A stretch of 64,000 nt of DNA from Terrirhizobium terrae (GTDB lineage Bacteria; Pseudomonadota; Alphaproteobacteria; Rhizobiales; Rhizobiaceae): positions 3,261,501 through 3,325,500 of the forward strand of contig NZ_CP104992.1 of NCBI RefSeq assembly GCF_030323265.1, read 5' to 3'. Shown here one piece after another: positions 18,247 to 27,993 of the stretch. The first letter of the stretch is position 1. Each line of letters starts with the position of its first letter. Both the position numbers and the translations under genes were made by a program. The notes below the pieces were generated by a model. That model worked only from the letters and a program-made list of their open reading frames with translations, was not told the DNA's origin and made no database searches.

Positions 18247-18659
18247 ATGGCGGAACACACTTCCACCCCAGACAAGAACCCTCCGAGCTGATCGACCAGC
18301 GCATTGCCGATCTAGGCGACTGGCGTGGCGCCATGCTCGCCCATGTCCGCGCCCTGATCAAACAGGCGATCCCGGATATCATCGAGGAATGGAAATGGCG
18401 CGGCGTGCCCGTCTGGGAGAAGAACGGCATCCTCTGCACCGGCGAGACCTACAAGGCCGTGGTCAAGCTCACATTCGCGAAGGGAGCCTCGATCGAGGAT
18501 CCGGCCGGCCTCTTCAACGCCAGCCTCGACGGCAATGTCCGCCGGGCGATTGATTTGAAACAGGGCGATCGGATCGACGAGGAGGCCTTTGTGACATTGG
18601 TGCGGAGGGCTGCTGAGCTTAATCTCGCGAAGAGCATGCCGAAGAAGCGGAGGCAGTAG
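18247..18659 (+). CDS. Second DUF1801 protein (one-base frameshift)
   Basis: The ATG at 18247 reads MAEHTSTPDKNPPS and then meets a stop. Adding one base near 18280-18283 gives PSELIDQRIADLGDWRGAML and a full DUF1801 domain (EEWKWRGVPVWEKNGILCTGETYK, then VKLTFAKGASIEDPAGLFN), ending at 18659, 137 residues in all. The upstream gene is a paralogue, so this looks like a tandem pair in one transcript. The shift resembles the other -1 indels in this window. Confidence 0.72.
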
Positions 18660-18693
18660 GACGGGGCTTTAGGGTGGCGGACCGGCGCCTCTA

Positions 18694-18835
18694 GCCGATC
18701 TCCCCCTTGTGGGGGAGATGCCCGGCAGGGCAGAGGGGGTAGATCCACATACTCCTCGTCAGTTGAGTTCGCCGCACCACCCCCTCTGTCACTTCGTGAC
18801 ATCTCCCCCACAATGGGGGAGATTGGACGTCGACC
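18694..18835. repeat. Rhizobial palindromic intergenic element (inverted pair)
   Basis: The unit begins GATCTCCCCCTTGTGGGGGA, followed by GATGCCCGGCAGGGCAGAGG, and is mirrored by CCCCCTCTGTCACTTCGTGA, then CATCTCCCCCACAATGGGGG. It forms a large cruciform-capable repeat of a type widely scattered in rhizobial genomes. It fills the gap between the DUF1801 pair and the regulator gene. The middle (about 18742-18778) is unique sequence with no gene. Confidence 0.8.
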
Positions 18836-18905
18836 CCCACTTCCTCATTGCCATCCTCCACTTTTTAGCGACACTTCACCAATGGCATTTGGTTGGAGGA
18901 GCCCG

Positions 18906-19850
18906 ATGCACGAGCATGTATCCCACGCCGACCAGGTCTATGCTTCGGCGCAGTCTGCCGTGGCGAGTTCCGCGGTCGTCGCTTCCTGGCGACGCTGCAT
19001 GACGATGCACCATCTGGCGCCGGAGGAGCGGCGCCTGCCGGTGCGGCTGACGGAAGACGAGCTTCGTCGCGCCCGCGAGCGATCCGGGGCGCTGGTCGCC
19101 CATGCGGCGGAGGAACTCGATCGCCTCTTTCTCATCGCCGGCCGCGCAGGATGCTGCATCCTGATGACCGATCGCGAAGGCATTGCGCTCGACCGTCGCG
19201 GCACCGCCGGCGACGACAAGGATTTTCACGATCTCGGCCTGTGGACCGGCGCAGTCTGGACCGAGGCGAGCATCGGCACAAACGGAGTCGGTACCGCGCT
19301 CGCCGAAGACCGGGCTATCTCGATCATCCGCGACCAGCATTTCTTCTCCTCCAATATCAACCTGAGCTGCACCACCGCCCCGATCCGCGACCATCGCGGC
19401 CGGCTTGTCGGCGCCCTCGACGTGTCGACCTGCCGGGATGACGCGACGGACGGCATCGTCGCCATCCTCGCCCAGACGGTGCGTGAGGCAGCGGGCCGCA
19501 TCGAATTCAATCTCTTCCGCAGTGCCTTTGCCGGCGCCCGTTTCGTCATGGTGCCGAATGACGCGGTCTCCACGATCGGTCTCCTGGCGGTCGATCGCAA
19601 CGATATGGTGCTTGGTGCTACGCGGGCGGCCCGGATGGCGCTGAAGCTCGACGATCAGCGGATCGAGGCCGGCATTCCGGCCTCCGATCTGCTGAATGAA
19701 AAGAGCGAGGCGTCGCTCGATGAAGCCGAAAGGGCGATGCTCTTGCGCGTCCTGTCGCGCACCAGCGGCAACGTTTCTCAGGCGGCCGTGGCGCTCGGCG
19801 TCAGTCGTTCCACGCTCCACCGCAAGATGAAGCGCTTCGGCCTCCATTGA
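18906..19850 (+). CDS. GAF plus Fis-type HTH regulator (AcoR-like, no AAA+ domain)
   Basis: The 314-residue protein has an N-terminal region and GAF-like domain as in AcoR (SIGTNGVGTALAEDRAISII, HFFSSNINLSCTTAPIRDHRG) and a C-terminal Fis-type HTH (LSRTSGNVSQAAVALGVSRS). AcoR-type activators normally have a central AAA+ domain for sigma-54; here the roughly 230-residue ATPase module with Walker A and GAFTGA is absent. I start at ATG 18906 with GGAGGA upstream. It lies directly before an aldehyde dehydrogenase and likely controls it. Without the ATPase it cannot act as a standard sigma-54 activator. Confidence 0.85.
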   Translation: MHEHVSHADQVYASAQSAVASSAVVASWRRCMTMHHLAPEERRLPVRLTEDELRRARERSGALVAHAAEELDRLFLIAGRAGCCILMTDREGIALDRRGTAGDDKDFHDLGLWTGAVWTEASIGTNGVGTALAEDRAISIIRDQHFFSSNINLSCTTAPIRDHRGRLVGALDVSTCRDDATDGIVAILAQTVREAAGRIEFNLFRSAFAGARFVMVPNDAVSTIGLLAVDRNDMVLGATRAARMALKLDDQRIEAGIPASDLLNEKSEASLDEAERAMLLRVLSRTSGNVSQAAVALGVSRSTLHRKMKRFGLH

Positions 19851-19858
19851 AGACGGGA

Positions 19859-19880
19859 TGTGTCGCAGACTTGCGACACA
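19859..19880. promoter_or_regulatory. Perfect inverted repeat upstream of aldehyde dehydrogenase
   Basis: Nine-base arms TGTGTCGCA and TGCGACACA, separated by four bases, lie between the AcoR-like gene and the dehydrogenase, 100 bases before the ATG. The position and symmetry suit the binding site of the Fis-type regulator. A sigma-54 -24/-12 element could not be recognised with confidence. Confidence 0.6.
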
Positions 19881-19979
19881 GTGCGCCGCGGTATGGCTGA
19901 GCGACCCTGTTTTCGGCCTACGATATGATCAGATTTCTCCCATCGGGTTCGCTCGAACCTGCTCATCAAGGAGGATGAC

Positions 19980-21488
<1,509 letters not shown>

Positions 21489-21700
21489 CGATCGGCCTGA
21501 ATTCGCCCTGCCGGGCTGCAATGGCGCCTTCTGCGCTTCCGGTGCTCATGGACGTCAAGTCCACTCCGCTCCGGTTCTCGAAGTCACCATTTTCGCCACG
21601 GCAGGACGAATTCCGGGCTCGATCGCCGGCAACCGCGCGCGAAACGAGAGGACTATCTCGCTTTGACGCTGGTGAGGGACGGCAACCTCACGACACGGTT

Positions 21701-21751
21701 CCTTCTCCCCGTCAGAACGGGGAGAAGGTGGCGGCAGCCGGATGAGGGGCA
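21701..21751. repeat. Rhizobial intergenic palindrome
   Basis: CCTTCTCCCC, spacer, GGGGAGAAGG followed by TGGCGGCAGCCGGATGAGGG is a familiar form of the rhizobial intergenic mosaic/palindromic repeat. It lies in the 297-base gap between the dehydrogenase and the DUF779 gene, which holds nothing else recognisable. Confidence 0.75.
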
Positions 21752-21785
21752 ACCTCCTTGCTCTCGTCATCCAGAAAGGAACACC

Positions 21786-22166
21786 ATGGACCTCACCATC
21801 AACGGCGAACCGCGCGTCACCGCTACCGATGCCGCGCTCGAACTCATCGCCGAAATCAGGCAGGACTATCCCGAAATCCTGTTCCACCAGTCCGGCGGCT
21901 GTTGCGACGGCTCGTCGCCGATGTGCTATCCGGCGGATGACTTCATCGTCGGCGACCAGGATGTCAGGCTCGGCGAAATCGGCGGCGTGCCGGTCTATAT
22001 CAGCGGCAGCCAGTTCGAGGCCTGGAAACACACCCAGCTCATCATCGATGTCGTGCCGGGCAGGGGCGGCATGTTCTCGCTCGACAACGGGCGGGAAAAA
22101 CGCTTCCTCACGCGTTCGCGCCTCTTCGGCGGCGGCGAGGCCTGCGCCATACCGGGCGCCGCCTGA
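21786..22166 (+). CDS. DUF779 family protein
   Basis: The 126-residue protein starts MDLTINGEPRVTATDAALEL. It has the DUF779 core: HQSGGCCDGSSPMCYPADDF, then GGVPVYISGSQFEAWKHTQL. The CC and C residues suggest metal binding. Function is not established; the family is commonly linked to aldehyde dehydrogenases, as here. GAAAGGAACACC precedes the ATG at 21786. Confidence 0.85.
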   Translation: MDLTINGEPRVTATDAALELIAEIRQDYPEILFHQSGGCCDGSSPMCYPADDFIVGDQDVRLGEIGGVPVYISGSQFEAWKHTQLIIDVVPGRGGMFSLDNGREKRFLTRSRLFGGGEACAIPGAA

Positions 22167-22170
22167 CAGC

Positions 22171-22818
22171 CTATCGGCCGGCAGCCCGAATCGGCTGCCC
22201 GTTGCGCGACCGCTTCCAGTTCAGGATCGGCCGGCGCACGAAGCGATAGGCGACGAGAACCGCGATCAGAGCGACATGGATAAACGGTCCTGCCGTTACC
22301 GACTTGACGGCGAGCACGTAATGGAACGCGCCGGCGACCGCGATCAGGTAGATGAGCTTGTGCAGCTTCACCCATCCCTGACCTAGCTTGCGGATCGACC
22401 AGTTGTTGGATGTCACCGCAAGGGGAATAAGGCAGAGAAGGGCCGCAAAGCCGATGGTGATATACGGCCTGCGAGCGATGTCGCCGCCGACCGCGCCGAA
22501 GTTGAGTTGCAGGTCTAGCAGTAGATAGACCGAAAAATGCATCGCCACATAATAGAATGCGAGCAGACCGAGCGCCCGCCGGTATCGCACCCAGTTGATG
22601 CCGAAGAGATCGCGCAGCGGCGTGATCGCCAGCGTCGCGATGATCAGCCGCAGCGCCCAGATTCCCAGAAGATGCTCGAATGTCTTGACCGGATTGAAGC
22701 CGAGCCCGCCGGTTGCGGCCTGATAGAAATACCAGGCCGCCGGACAGAGGCCGACGACATAGAGAGCCCAGATGCTGGCCGCGTGATATTTGCGGGGCAG
22801 GGTGGGGAGAAGCGCCAT
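22171..22818 (-). CDS. msrQ: Haem-binding membrane subunit MsrQ
   Basis: MsrQ is the b-type cytochrome that passes electrons from the membrane to MsrP for repair of oxidised methionine in periplasmic proteins. The 215-residue product has about six membrane segments and conserved histidines (MHFSVYLLLDLQ, LHKLIYLIAVAGAFHYVLAV). I start at the ATG at 22818, two bases after the msrP stop. The two form one transcription unit. Confidence 0.9.
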   Translation of the reverse strand: MALLPTLPRKYHAASIWALYVVGLCPAAWYFYQAATGGLGFNPVKTFEHLLGIWALRLIIATLAITPLRDLFGINWVRYRRALGLLAFYYVAMHFSVYLLLDLQLNFGAVGGDIARRPYITIGFAALLCLIPLAVTSNNWSIRKLGQGWVKLHKLIYLIAVAGAFHYVLAVKSVTAGPFIHVALIAVLVAYRFVRRPILNWKRSRNGQPIRAAGR

Positions 22819-22820
22819 GC

Positions 22821-23765
22821 TCAATAGTTCTTCTTCAGATCCATGCCGGCATAAAGGCTCGCCACCTCGTCCGCATAGCCGTTGAACGGCAGCGTATCGA
22901 CGCGCTTGGTGCCGAAGAACCCGCCTTCGCCGATCCGCTGCTCGGTTGCCTGGCTCCAGCGCGGGTGGTCGACCGCCGGGTTGACGTTGGAATAGAAGCC
23001 GTATTCCCGCGCGTTGGAATTCTTCCAGGTCGTCTGCGGCTGTTCTTCTACCAGCTTGATCTTGACGATCGACTTGATGCCCTTGAACCCGTATTTCCAG
23101 GGAACGACGAGGCGGATCGGCGCGCCGTTCTGGTTCGGCAGCGTTTCGCCGTAGAGCCCGACGACGAGGATGGTCAGCGGATGCCGCGCCTCGTCCATAC
23201 GAAGGCCTTCGACATAGGGCCAGGGCAGGGCCTGGAAGAGGCCGCCTTGACCCGGCATTTCCTCCGGCCGCACGACCGTCTCGAAGGCCACATATTTGGC
23301 GCTGCCCAGCGGATCGACCTGATCGAGAATGGCCGACAACGGGAAGCCGATCCACGGGATCACCATCGACCAGCCCTCGACGCAGCGCATCCGGTAGGTG
23401 CGCTCCTCGAGCTTCATCTTCATGATCTCGTCGAGACCGAATTCCTTCGGCTTGCCGACCAGCCCTTCAACCTTCACCGACCATGGCGTCGGCTTGAAGG
23501 CGCCGGAATTCTGCGACGGATCTTCCTTGCCGACACCGAATTCGTAGAAATTGTTGTAGGTCGTGATCGCTTCTTTCGGCGTCAGCTTCTCGTTCAGCTT
23601 GTAGGGGCCCGGCACCGCGGCCAAAGGAGCCGCCAGCGCATCGCTGCCGAAGGTGAGGCCGAGGCCAGCGGCGGCCGCGGCGCCGATGAAGTTGCGGCGC
23701 GACAGATAGATGTTCCTGGGCGTGATTTCCGAGGTCGCGATATGCGGCGGACGGTAAGCGGGCAT
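22821..23765 (-). CDS. msrP: Protein-methionine-sulfoxide reductase catalytic subunit MsrP
   Basis: MsrP is a periplasmic molybdopterin enzyme that reduces methionine sulfoxide in proteins. The 314-residue product has a Tat signal (SRRNFIGAAAAAGLGLTFG, about residues 22-40), the cofactor-binding Cys in MRCVEGWSMVIPW, and the family block GAPIRLVVPWKYGFKGIKSI. A GAGGAGAGCTCGTC site precedes the ATG. msrQ follows after two bases. Confidence 0.93.
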   Translation of the reverse strand: MPAYRPPHIATSEITPRNIYLSRRNFIGAAAAAGLGLTFGSDALAAPLAAVPGPYKLNEKLTPKEAITTYNNFYEFGVGKEDPSQNSGAFKPTPWSVKVEGLVGKPKEFGLDEIMKMKLEERTYRMRCVEGWSMVIPWIGFPLSAILDQVDPLGSAKYVAFETVVRPEEMPGQGGLFQALPWPYVEGLRMDEARHPLTILVVGLYGETLPNQNGAPIRLVVPWKYGFKGIKSIVKIKLVEEQPQTTWKNSNAREYGFYSNVNPAVDHPRWSQATEQRIGEGGFFGTKRVDTLPFNGYADEVASLYAGMDLKKNY

Positions 23766-23976
23766 GACGAGCTCTCCTCAGGCGACGTGCCTTTGCATAT
23801 GCTTATACGTAATCCCAAAGCCTGCGGTTTCACAGCCATGCAAATATTGTCGAAAGCCACGTTTGCGTGAAACGTGCCGAACGGTTTTTGCATCCGCCTC
23901 TTGGAACGCGCGGCTTCAATTCTCATTTATCGCATGCACGGCCTTCATTGACGAACTGGCCGCATGGGAGATCGAA

Positions 23977-24399
23977 ATGGCGACGAAAACATGGGATGCC
24001 GCCAGCGAACGTTTCATCAAGGATGACCTCGATCATATCGAGAAGCTTAGGCGCCTGCGCCGTCTGCACGGCATCGCTCGCCTGATGGATACCGCCATCC
24101 GCATTCCCGGCACCGGCCTCCGCTTCGGCGCGGACTCGATCTTCGGCCTGATCCCGGTCGTCGGCGATGCCGGCGGCGCGCTGGTCGGCCTCTACATCGT
24201 CAACGAAGCCCGCCGCATGGGCGTGCCGGCAAACAAGCTCGTCCAGATGCTCGGCAATATCGCAGCCGATGGTGTGGTCGGCAGCATTCCGGTGGCCGGC
24301 GACCTCTTCGACCTGTTCTTCAAGTCCCACCGCCGCAACCTCGACATCATCCTCCAGCATTTCGATGTGAGGGCTGAGGAGTTGAGGCAGGCACGCTGA
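23977..24399 (+). CDS. DUF4112 family protein
   Basis: The 140-residue protein starts at ATG 23977 (MATKTWDAASERFIKDDLDH). The DUF4112 core GADSIFGLIPVVGDAGGALV and GSIPVAGDLFDLFFKSHRRN is clear, with two short Gly/Ala-rich hydrophobic segments that suggest membrane association. Function is unknown. The 211-base spacer from msrP, which is divergent, should hold promoters for both; no other gene is seen in it. Confidence 0.85.
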   Translation: MATKTWDAASERFIKDDLDHIEKLRRLRRLHGIARLMDTAIRIPGTGLRFGADSIFGLIPVVGDAGGALVGLYIVNEARRMGVPANKLVQMLGNIAADGVVGSIPVAGDLFDLFFKSHRRNLDIILQHFDVRAEELRQAR

Positions 24400-24401
24400 C
24401 T

Positions 24402-24596
24402 TCAGAAGGCTTTCGGAAGGCCGGCCTGCTTCAGGGTCGCATTCGCGGTATGCCGCGATTTGATGCCGTGTTCGACGGTGAAATGTCGCTGGGTGATCGG
24501 GCTGTACCAGATCTCATGGTCACCCTTGCCCGGGCGATGAAACGAGCAGCCGGCGTCTTCCGGAATTTCCTTTAGCTGCCGCAGATAGCTCGCCAT
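24402..24596 (-). CDS. hicA: HicA-family mRNA interferase toxin
   Basis: The 64-residue protein matches the YcfA/HicA fold, a double-stranded RNA-binding-like ribonuclease: GCSFHRPGKGDHEIWYSP carries the catalytic His, followed by the RHTANATLKQAGL tail. HicA toxins cleave mRNA unless bound by HicB. It lies two bases after a DUF1902 gene on the same strand, so the two form one unit with the antitoxin first. Confidence 0.82.
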   Translation of the reverse strand: MASYLRQLKEIPEDAGCSFHRPGKGDHEIWYSPITQRHFTVEHGIKSRHTANATLKQAGLPKAF

Positions 24597-24598
24597 CG

Positions 24599-24847
24599 TC
24601 AGGCAGCATGGGGATTTGGAACGCGGGAAAGTTGTTCGGATACGATGTAAAAGGGGATTTCCGGAAGAGGCGAGGTAATGCCATTCAACTCGATCAGGTC
24701 ACCCAATGCAGCTTTTACCTTGGGCTCCAGCGATTCCATCGTTTCTGCTTCTACGGTTAGGCCATCAATATCGTTGCTGATCGCCACCCATACGGAAGCT
24801 TCGTCATCCCATGTGGCATGGACGACTATCGACAGTACCGGTGCCAT
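24599..24847 (-). CDS. DUF1902 HicB-like antitoxin
   Basis: The 82-residue protein (MAPVLSIVVHATWDDEASVW, then VAISNDIDGLTVEAETMESL) has the partial RNase H-like HicB fold seen in DUF1902. I start at ATG 24847 with AAGGAGAACCGC upstream. No DNA-binding domain is attached, so autoregulation is uncertain. It is paired with the hicA gene downstream. Confidence 0.78.
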   Translation of the reverse strand: MAPVLSIVVHATWDDEASVWVAISNDIDGLTVEAETMESLEPKVKAALGDLIELNGITSPLPEIPFYIVSEQLSRVPNPHAA

Positions 24848-25070
24848 GCGGTTCTCCTTGTGAGCCTGCCTGACTATATCCAGATCAACGTGATCAGACA
24901 ATTTGTCGGTATTGGCTTGATGCGAACCGTACCGTACCGTACTGTTTTTGCGGGAACCGGCAGTGACAGCATTCGGCACTTGGTTTAGGACAGTTCCAAA
25001 AATAGGCTTTTTGCGCCTCTGTCTTGAAAGAGATAGAATGCCGGCCTGATATGTGTGCGAGGAAATACCC

Positions 25071-26906
25071 ATGCCCGTCTATCGTTCGAGAACCACGACC
25101 CACGGCCGTAACATGGCCGGCGCGCGCGGCCTTTGGCGCGCCACCGGCATGAAGGACGGCGATTTCGGCAAGCCGATCATCGCGGTGGTCAACTCCTTCA
25201 CCCAGTTCGTGCCCGGCCACGTCCACCTGAAGGATCTCGGCCAGCTCGTCGCCCGCGAGATCGAGGCGGCCGGCGGCGTCGCCAAGGAATTCAACACGAT
25301 CGCGGTCGATGATGGCATCGCCATGGGCCATGACGGCATGCTCTATTCGCTGCCGTCGCGTGAGATCATCGCCGACTCGGTCGAATACATGGTCAACGCG
25401 CACTGCGCCGATGCCATGGTCTGCATCTCCAACTGTGACAAGATCACCCCTGGGATGCTTAACGCAGCGATGCGCCTCAACATTCCGGCCGTCTTCGTGT
25501 CCGGCGGCCCGATGGAAGCCGGCAAGGCAACCGTCCACGGCAAGAAGGTCGCGCTCGACCTGGTCGACGCCATGGTTGCCGCTGCCGACGAAAGCTACAC
25601 GGACGAGGAAGTCGAGACGATCGAGCGTTCAGCCTGTCCCACCTGCGGCTCCTGCTCCGGCATGTTCACCGCCAATTCGATGAACTGCCTGACCGAGGCG
25701 CTCGGCCTGTCGCTGCCGGGCAACGGCTCGACGCTTGCCACCCATTCGGATCGCAAGCGCCTGTTCGTCGAGGCCGGCCACCTGATCGTCGATCTGGCTC
25801 GTCGTCATTACGAGCAGGAAGACATGACAGTTCTCCCGCGCAACATCGCGACCAAGCAGGCCTTCGAAAACGCCATGTCGCTCGATATCGCCATGGGCGG
25901 CTCCACCAACACGGTCTTGCACATCCTGGCCGCTGCCTATGAAGGCGGCGTCGATTTCTCGATGGAAGACATCGACGCACTGTCGCGCAAGGTTCCCTGC
26001 CTGTCCAAGGTCGCGCCCGCCAAGCAGGACGTCCATATGGAAGACGTCCACCGCGCCGGCGGCATCATGCGCATCCTTGGCGAACTCGATCGCGGCGGCC
26101 TGATCAACCGCGATTGCTATACCGTTCATGAAGCGACGCTCGGCGATGCCATCGACCGCTGGGATATCACCCGCACCAATTCCGAAACCGTCCGCACCTT
26201 CTTCAAGGCCGCTCCCGGTGGCGTACCAACGCAGGTTGCGTTTTCGCAGTCCTCGCGCTGGGAAGAGCTCGATACGGATTCGGAAAAGGGCGTCATCCGC
26301 TCGGTCGAAAAGCCCTTCTCCAAGGATGGCGGTCTGGCTGTGCTCTACGGCAACATCGCGCTCGACGGCTGCATCGTGAAGACCGCCGGCGTCGATGAAT
26401 CGATCCTCAAATTCACGGGTCCCGCCCGCGTCTTCGAAAGCCAGGACGCTTCGGTCAAAGCGATCCTTTCCAACGAGGTGAAGGCCGGCGACGTCGTCGT
26501 CATCCGTTATGAGGGTCCGAAGGGCGGCCCGGGCATGCAGGAAATGCTCTATCCGACCAGCTACCTGAAGTCCAAGGGCCTCGGAAAGGCCTGCGCGCTC
26601 ATCACCGACGGCCGCTTCTCGGGCGGCACTTCGGGCCTGTCGATTGGCCACGCCTCGCCGGAAGCAGCCCAGGGCGGCGCCATCGGTCTCGTCCAGGAAG
26701 GCGACCTGATCGAGATCGATATCCCGAACCGCACGATCCACCTCAAGGTGACCGACTCGGAACTCGCCGCCCGCCGCCACGAGCAGGAGGCCCTCGGCTG
26801 GAAGCCGGCCGCGCCCCGCAAGCGCAACGTCACGACGGCACTCAAGGCCTATGCCGCGTTCGCGGCGTCTGCCGACAAGGGCGCGGTTCGGATCTTGCCG
26901 GAGTAA
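25071..26906 (+). CDS. ilvD: Dihydroxy-acid dehydratase
   Basis: IlvD converts 2,3-dihydroxy-acids to 2-oxo acids in valine, isoleucine and leucine synthesis. The 611-residue product starts at ATG 25071 (MPVYRSRTTTHGRNMAGARG) after GAGGAAATACCC. Iron-sulfur-cluster cysteines lie in CISNCDKITPGMLNAAMRL and CPTCGSCSGMFTANSMNCL; the C-terminal TDGRFSGGTSGLSIGHASPE is conserved. It is flanked by two toxin-antitoxin-like pairs. Upstream (24848-25070) are three ACCGT repeats at 24926-24940 and no further gene. Confidence 0.96.
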   Translation: MPVYRSRTTTHGRNMAGARGLWRATGMKDGDFGKPIIAVVNSFTQFVPGHVHLKDLGQLVAREIEAAGGVAKEFNTIAVDDGIAMGHDGMLYSLPSREIIADSVEYMVNAHCADAMVCISNCDKITPGMLNAAMRLNIPAVFVSGGPMEAGKATVHGKKVALDLVDAMVAAADESYTDEEVETIERSACPTCGSCSGMFTANSMNCLTEALGLSLPGNGSTLATHSDRKRLFVEAGHLIVDLARRHYEQEDMTVLPRNIATKQAFENAMSLDIAMGGSTNTVLHILAAAYEGGVDFSMEDIDALSRKVPCLSKVAPAKQDVHMEDVHRAGGIMRILGELDRGGLINRDCYTVHEATLGDAIDRWDITRTNSETVRTFFKAAPGGVPTQVAFSQSSRWEELDTDSEKGVIRSVEKPFSKDGGLAVLYGNIALDGCIVKTAGVDESILKFTGPARVFESQDASVKAILSNEVKAGDVVVIRYEGPKGGPGMQEMLYPTSYLKSKGLGKACALITDGRFSGGTSGLSIGHASPEAAQGGAIGLVQEGDLIEIDIPNRTIHLKVTDSELAARRHEQEALGWKPAAPRKRNVTTALKAYAAFAASADKGAVRILPE

Positions 26907-26928
26907 GGCTTGCCATCATCGAACTCTA

Positions 26929-26963
26929 TCAAAGCCTCGCCCGGTTCCCCTGGCGGGGCTTTG
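26929..26963 (+). terminator. Intrinsic terminator of ilvD
   Basis: Arms AAAGCCTCGCC and GGCGGGGCTTT around CGGTTCCCCT, followed by GTGTTATT, form a stable hairpin 23 bases after the ilvD stop. Confidence 0.7.
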
Positions 26964-26999
26964 TGTTATTCTACGCCAGCAGCATCTCCGAGGATGACC

Positions 27000-27224
27000 A
27001 TGTCCGAGCTTCATCGCATCACATTCGATCCGCATGTCTCTTCCGGTCGTCCGACGATCCGCGGCATGCGTATCCGCGTGAAGGACATTCTGGAGCTTTT
27101 GGCCGCTGGTGCAAGCCATGAGGAAATCCTGGAGGATTATCCGACACTCGAACCGGCTGATATCCGCGCGGCGCTTGAATATGCAGCACGCCAGAGCGAC
27201 CATACCGTTCTGCGCGTGGCATGA
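27000..27224 (+). CDS. DUF433 antitoxin-like protein
   Basis: The 74-residue protein has the DUF433 HTH-like fold: RITFDPHVSSGRPTIRGMRI, then LLAAGASHEEILEDYPTLEP. I prefer the ATG at 27000, which has GAGG six bases upstream; the in-frame ATG at 26994 is an alternative. DUF433 proteins are usually encoded beside PIN-like DUF5615 proteins. The stop overlaps the next start by four bases. Confidence 0.85.
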   Translation: MSELHRITFDPHVSSGRPTIRGMRIRVKDILELLAAGASHEEILEDYPTLEPADIRAALEYAARQSDHTVLRVA

Positions 27225-27553
27225 TGCGCTTCCTGGTGGACGCACAATTGCCACCTGCTCTTGCCCGCTGGCTGGTCGATCAGGGCCATGAAGCCGGCCA
27301 TGTCGTCGATTTCAATCTTCAATCTGCGGCTGATCGCGAGATATGGGACTTCGCGGTCCAAAGGGACGCGGTTATCATCACCAAGGATGAGGATTTCGCC
27401 CAGCGAAGAGCCTTGACGAAAGACGGCCCAACGATCGTTTGGGTGCGCCTACCGAATTCCCGCCGAAGCGACCTCTTGCAGTGGTTCGAGAAAGCTCTCG
27501 ACGATATCGTCGCCGCGTTGGAACGCGGCGAGACGATCGTCGAGGTCATCTGA
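27221..27553 (+). CDS. DUF5615 PIN-like toxin protein
   Basis: The 110-residue protein shows the acidic PIN-like pattern: MMRFLVDAQLPPALARWLVD carries the first Asp, AVIITKDEDFAQR the second acidic cluster, and TIVWVRLPNSRRSD the third strand. This fits a ribonuclease-like (Mut7-C/PIN) toxin. The ATG overlaps the DUF433 stop (ATGA). Toxin activity is inferred from family and pairing only. Confidence 0.83.
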   Translation: MMRFLVDAQLPPALARWLVDQGHEAGHVVDFNLQSAADREIWDFAVQRDAVIITKDEDFAQRRALTKDGPTIVWVRLPNSRRSDLLQWFEKALDDIVAALERGETIVEVI

Positions 27554-27583
27554 AGGGATGGCATATGTGCACGGCTGCCGATC

Positions 27584-27949
27584 TTACAATGGCCGGCTCA
27601 GCCCCTCATATGCCTCGTTGAGCTGCTTCATCCGCTCCTCATACGCCCCCGTCAGGCACGCCGCATCGCCGCCGCAGGCCTGGCGTTTCTTCAGCCAGGC
27701 GCTCTGTTCCTCGCGCAGCTTGTCGCGATTGCCCATGGCGAGCAGGCTGGTCAGGATGTCGAACGTGGTGACCATCTTCACATCGGCATCGTTGAGAACC
27801 CGCGTGTCGCAGATCACCTTCTCGTCGGGCGCCAGGTCGGTGCGCTCGCAATCGAAGCTCGCCGCTGCCGCGGGCGTCACGATTGCGGTCGAGAGAAGGG
27901 CGGGGGTTAAGCCTGCGAGAAGCAGAATGGCGGCGCGTTTCGATGTCAT
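27584..27949 (-). CDS. LprI-like (DUF1311) periplasmic protein
   Basis: The 121-residue protein has a signal peptide (MTSKRAAILLLAGLTPALLS to about residue 30) and a DUF1311 domain with four cysteines (SFDCERTDLAPDEKVICDTR, KRQACGGDAACLTGAYEER). Relatives include the lysozyme inhibitor LprI; the role here is not known. AGGAG precedes the ATG. Confidence 0.8.
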   Translation of the reverse strand: MTSKRAAILLLAGLTPALLSTAIVTPAAAASFDCERTDLAPDEKVICDTRVLNDADVKMVTTFDILTSLLAMGNRDKLREEQSAWLKKRQACGGDAACLTGAYEERMKQLNEAYEGLSRPL

Positions 27950-27993
27950 GGCCTGTACTCCTGATGCCTTGCAAGGAGCCGGGGAGAACGTGG

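Noticed and set aside
19881..19979. Sigma-54 promoter before the aldehyde dehydrogenase
   Set aside because: A GG near -24 can be found, but the GC at -12 with correct spacing is not clear, and the regulator lacks the ATPase needed.
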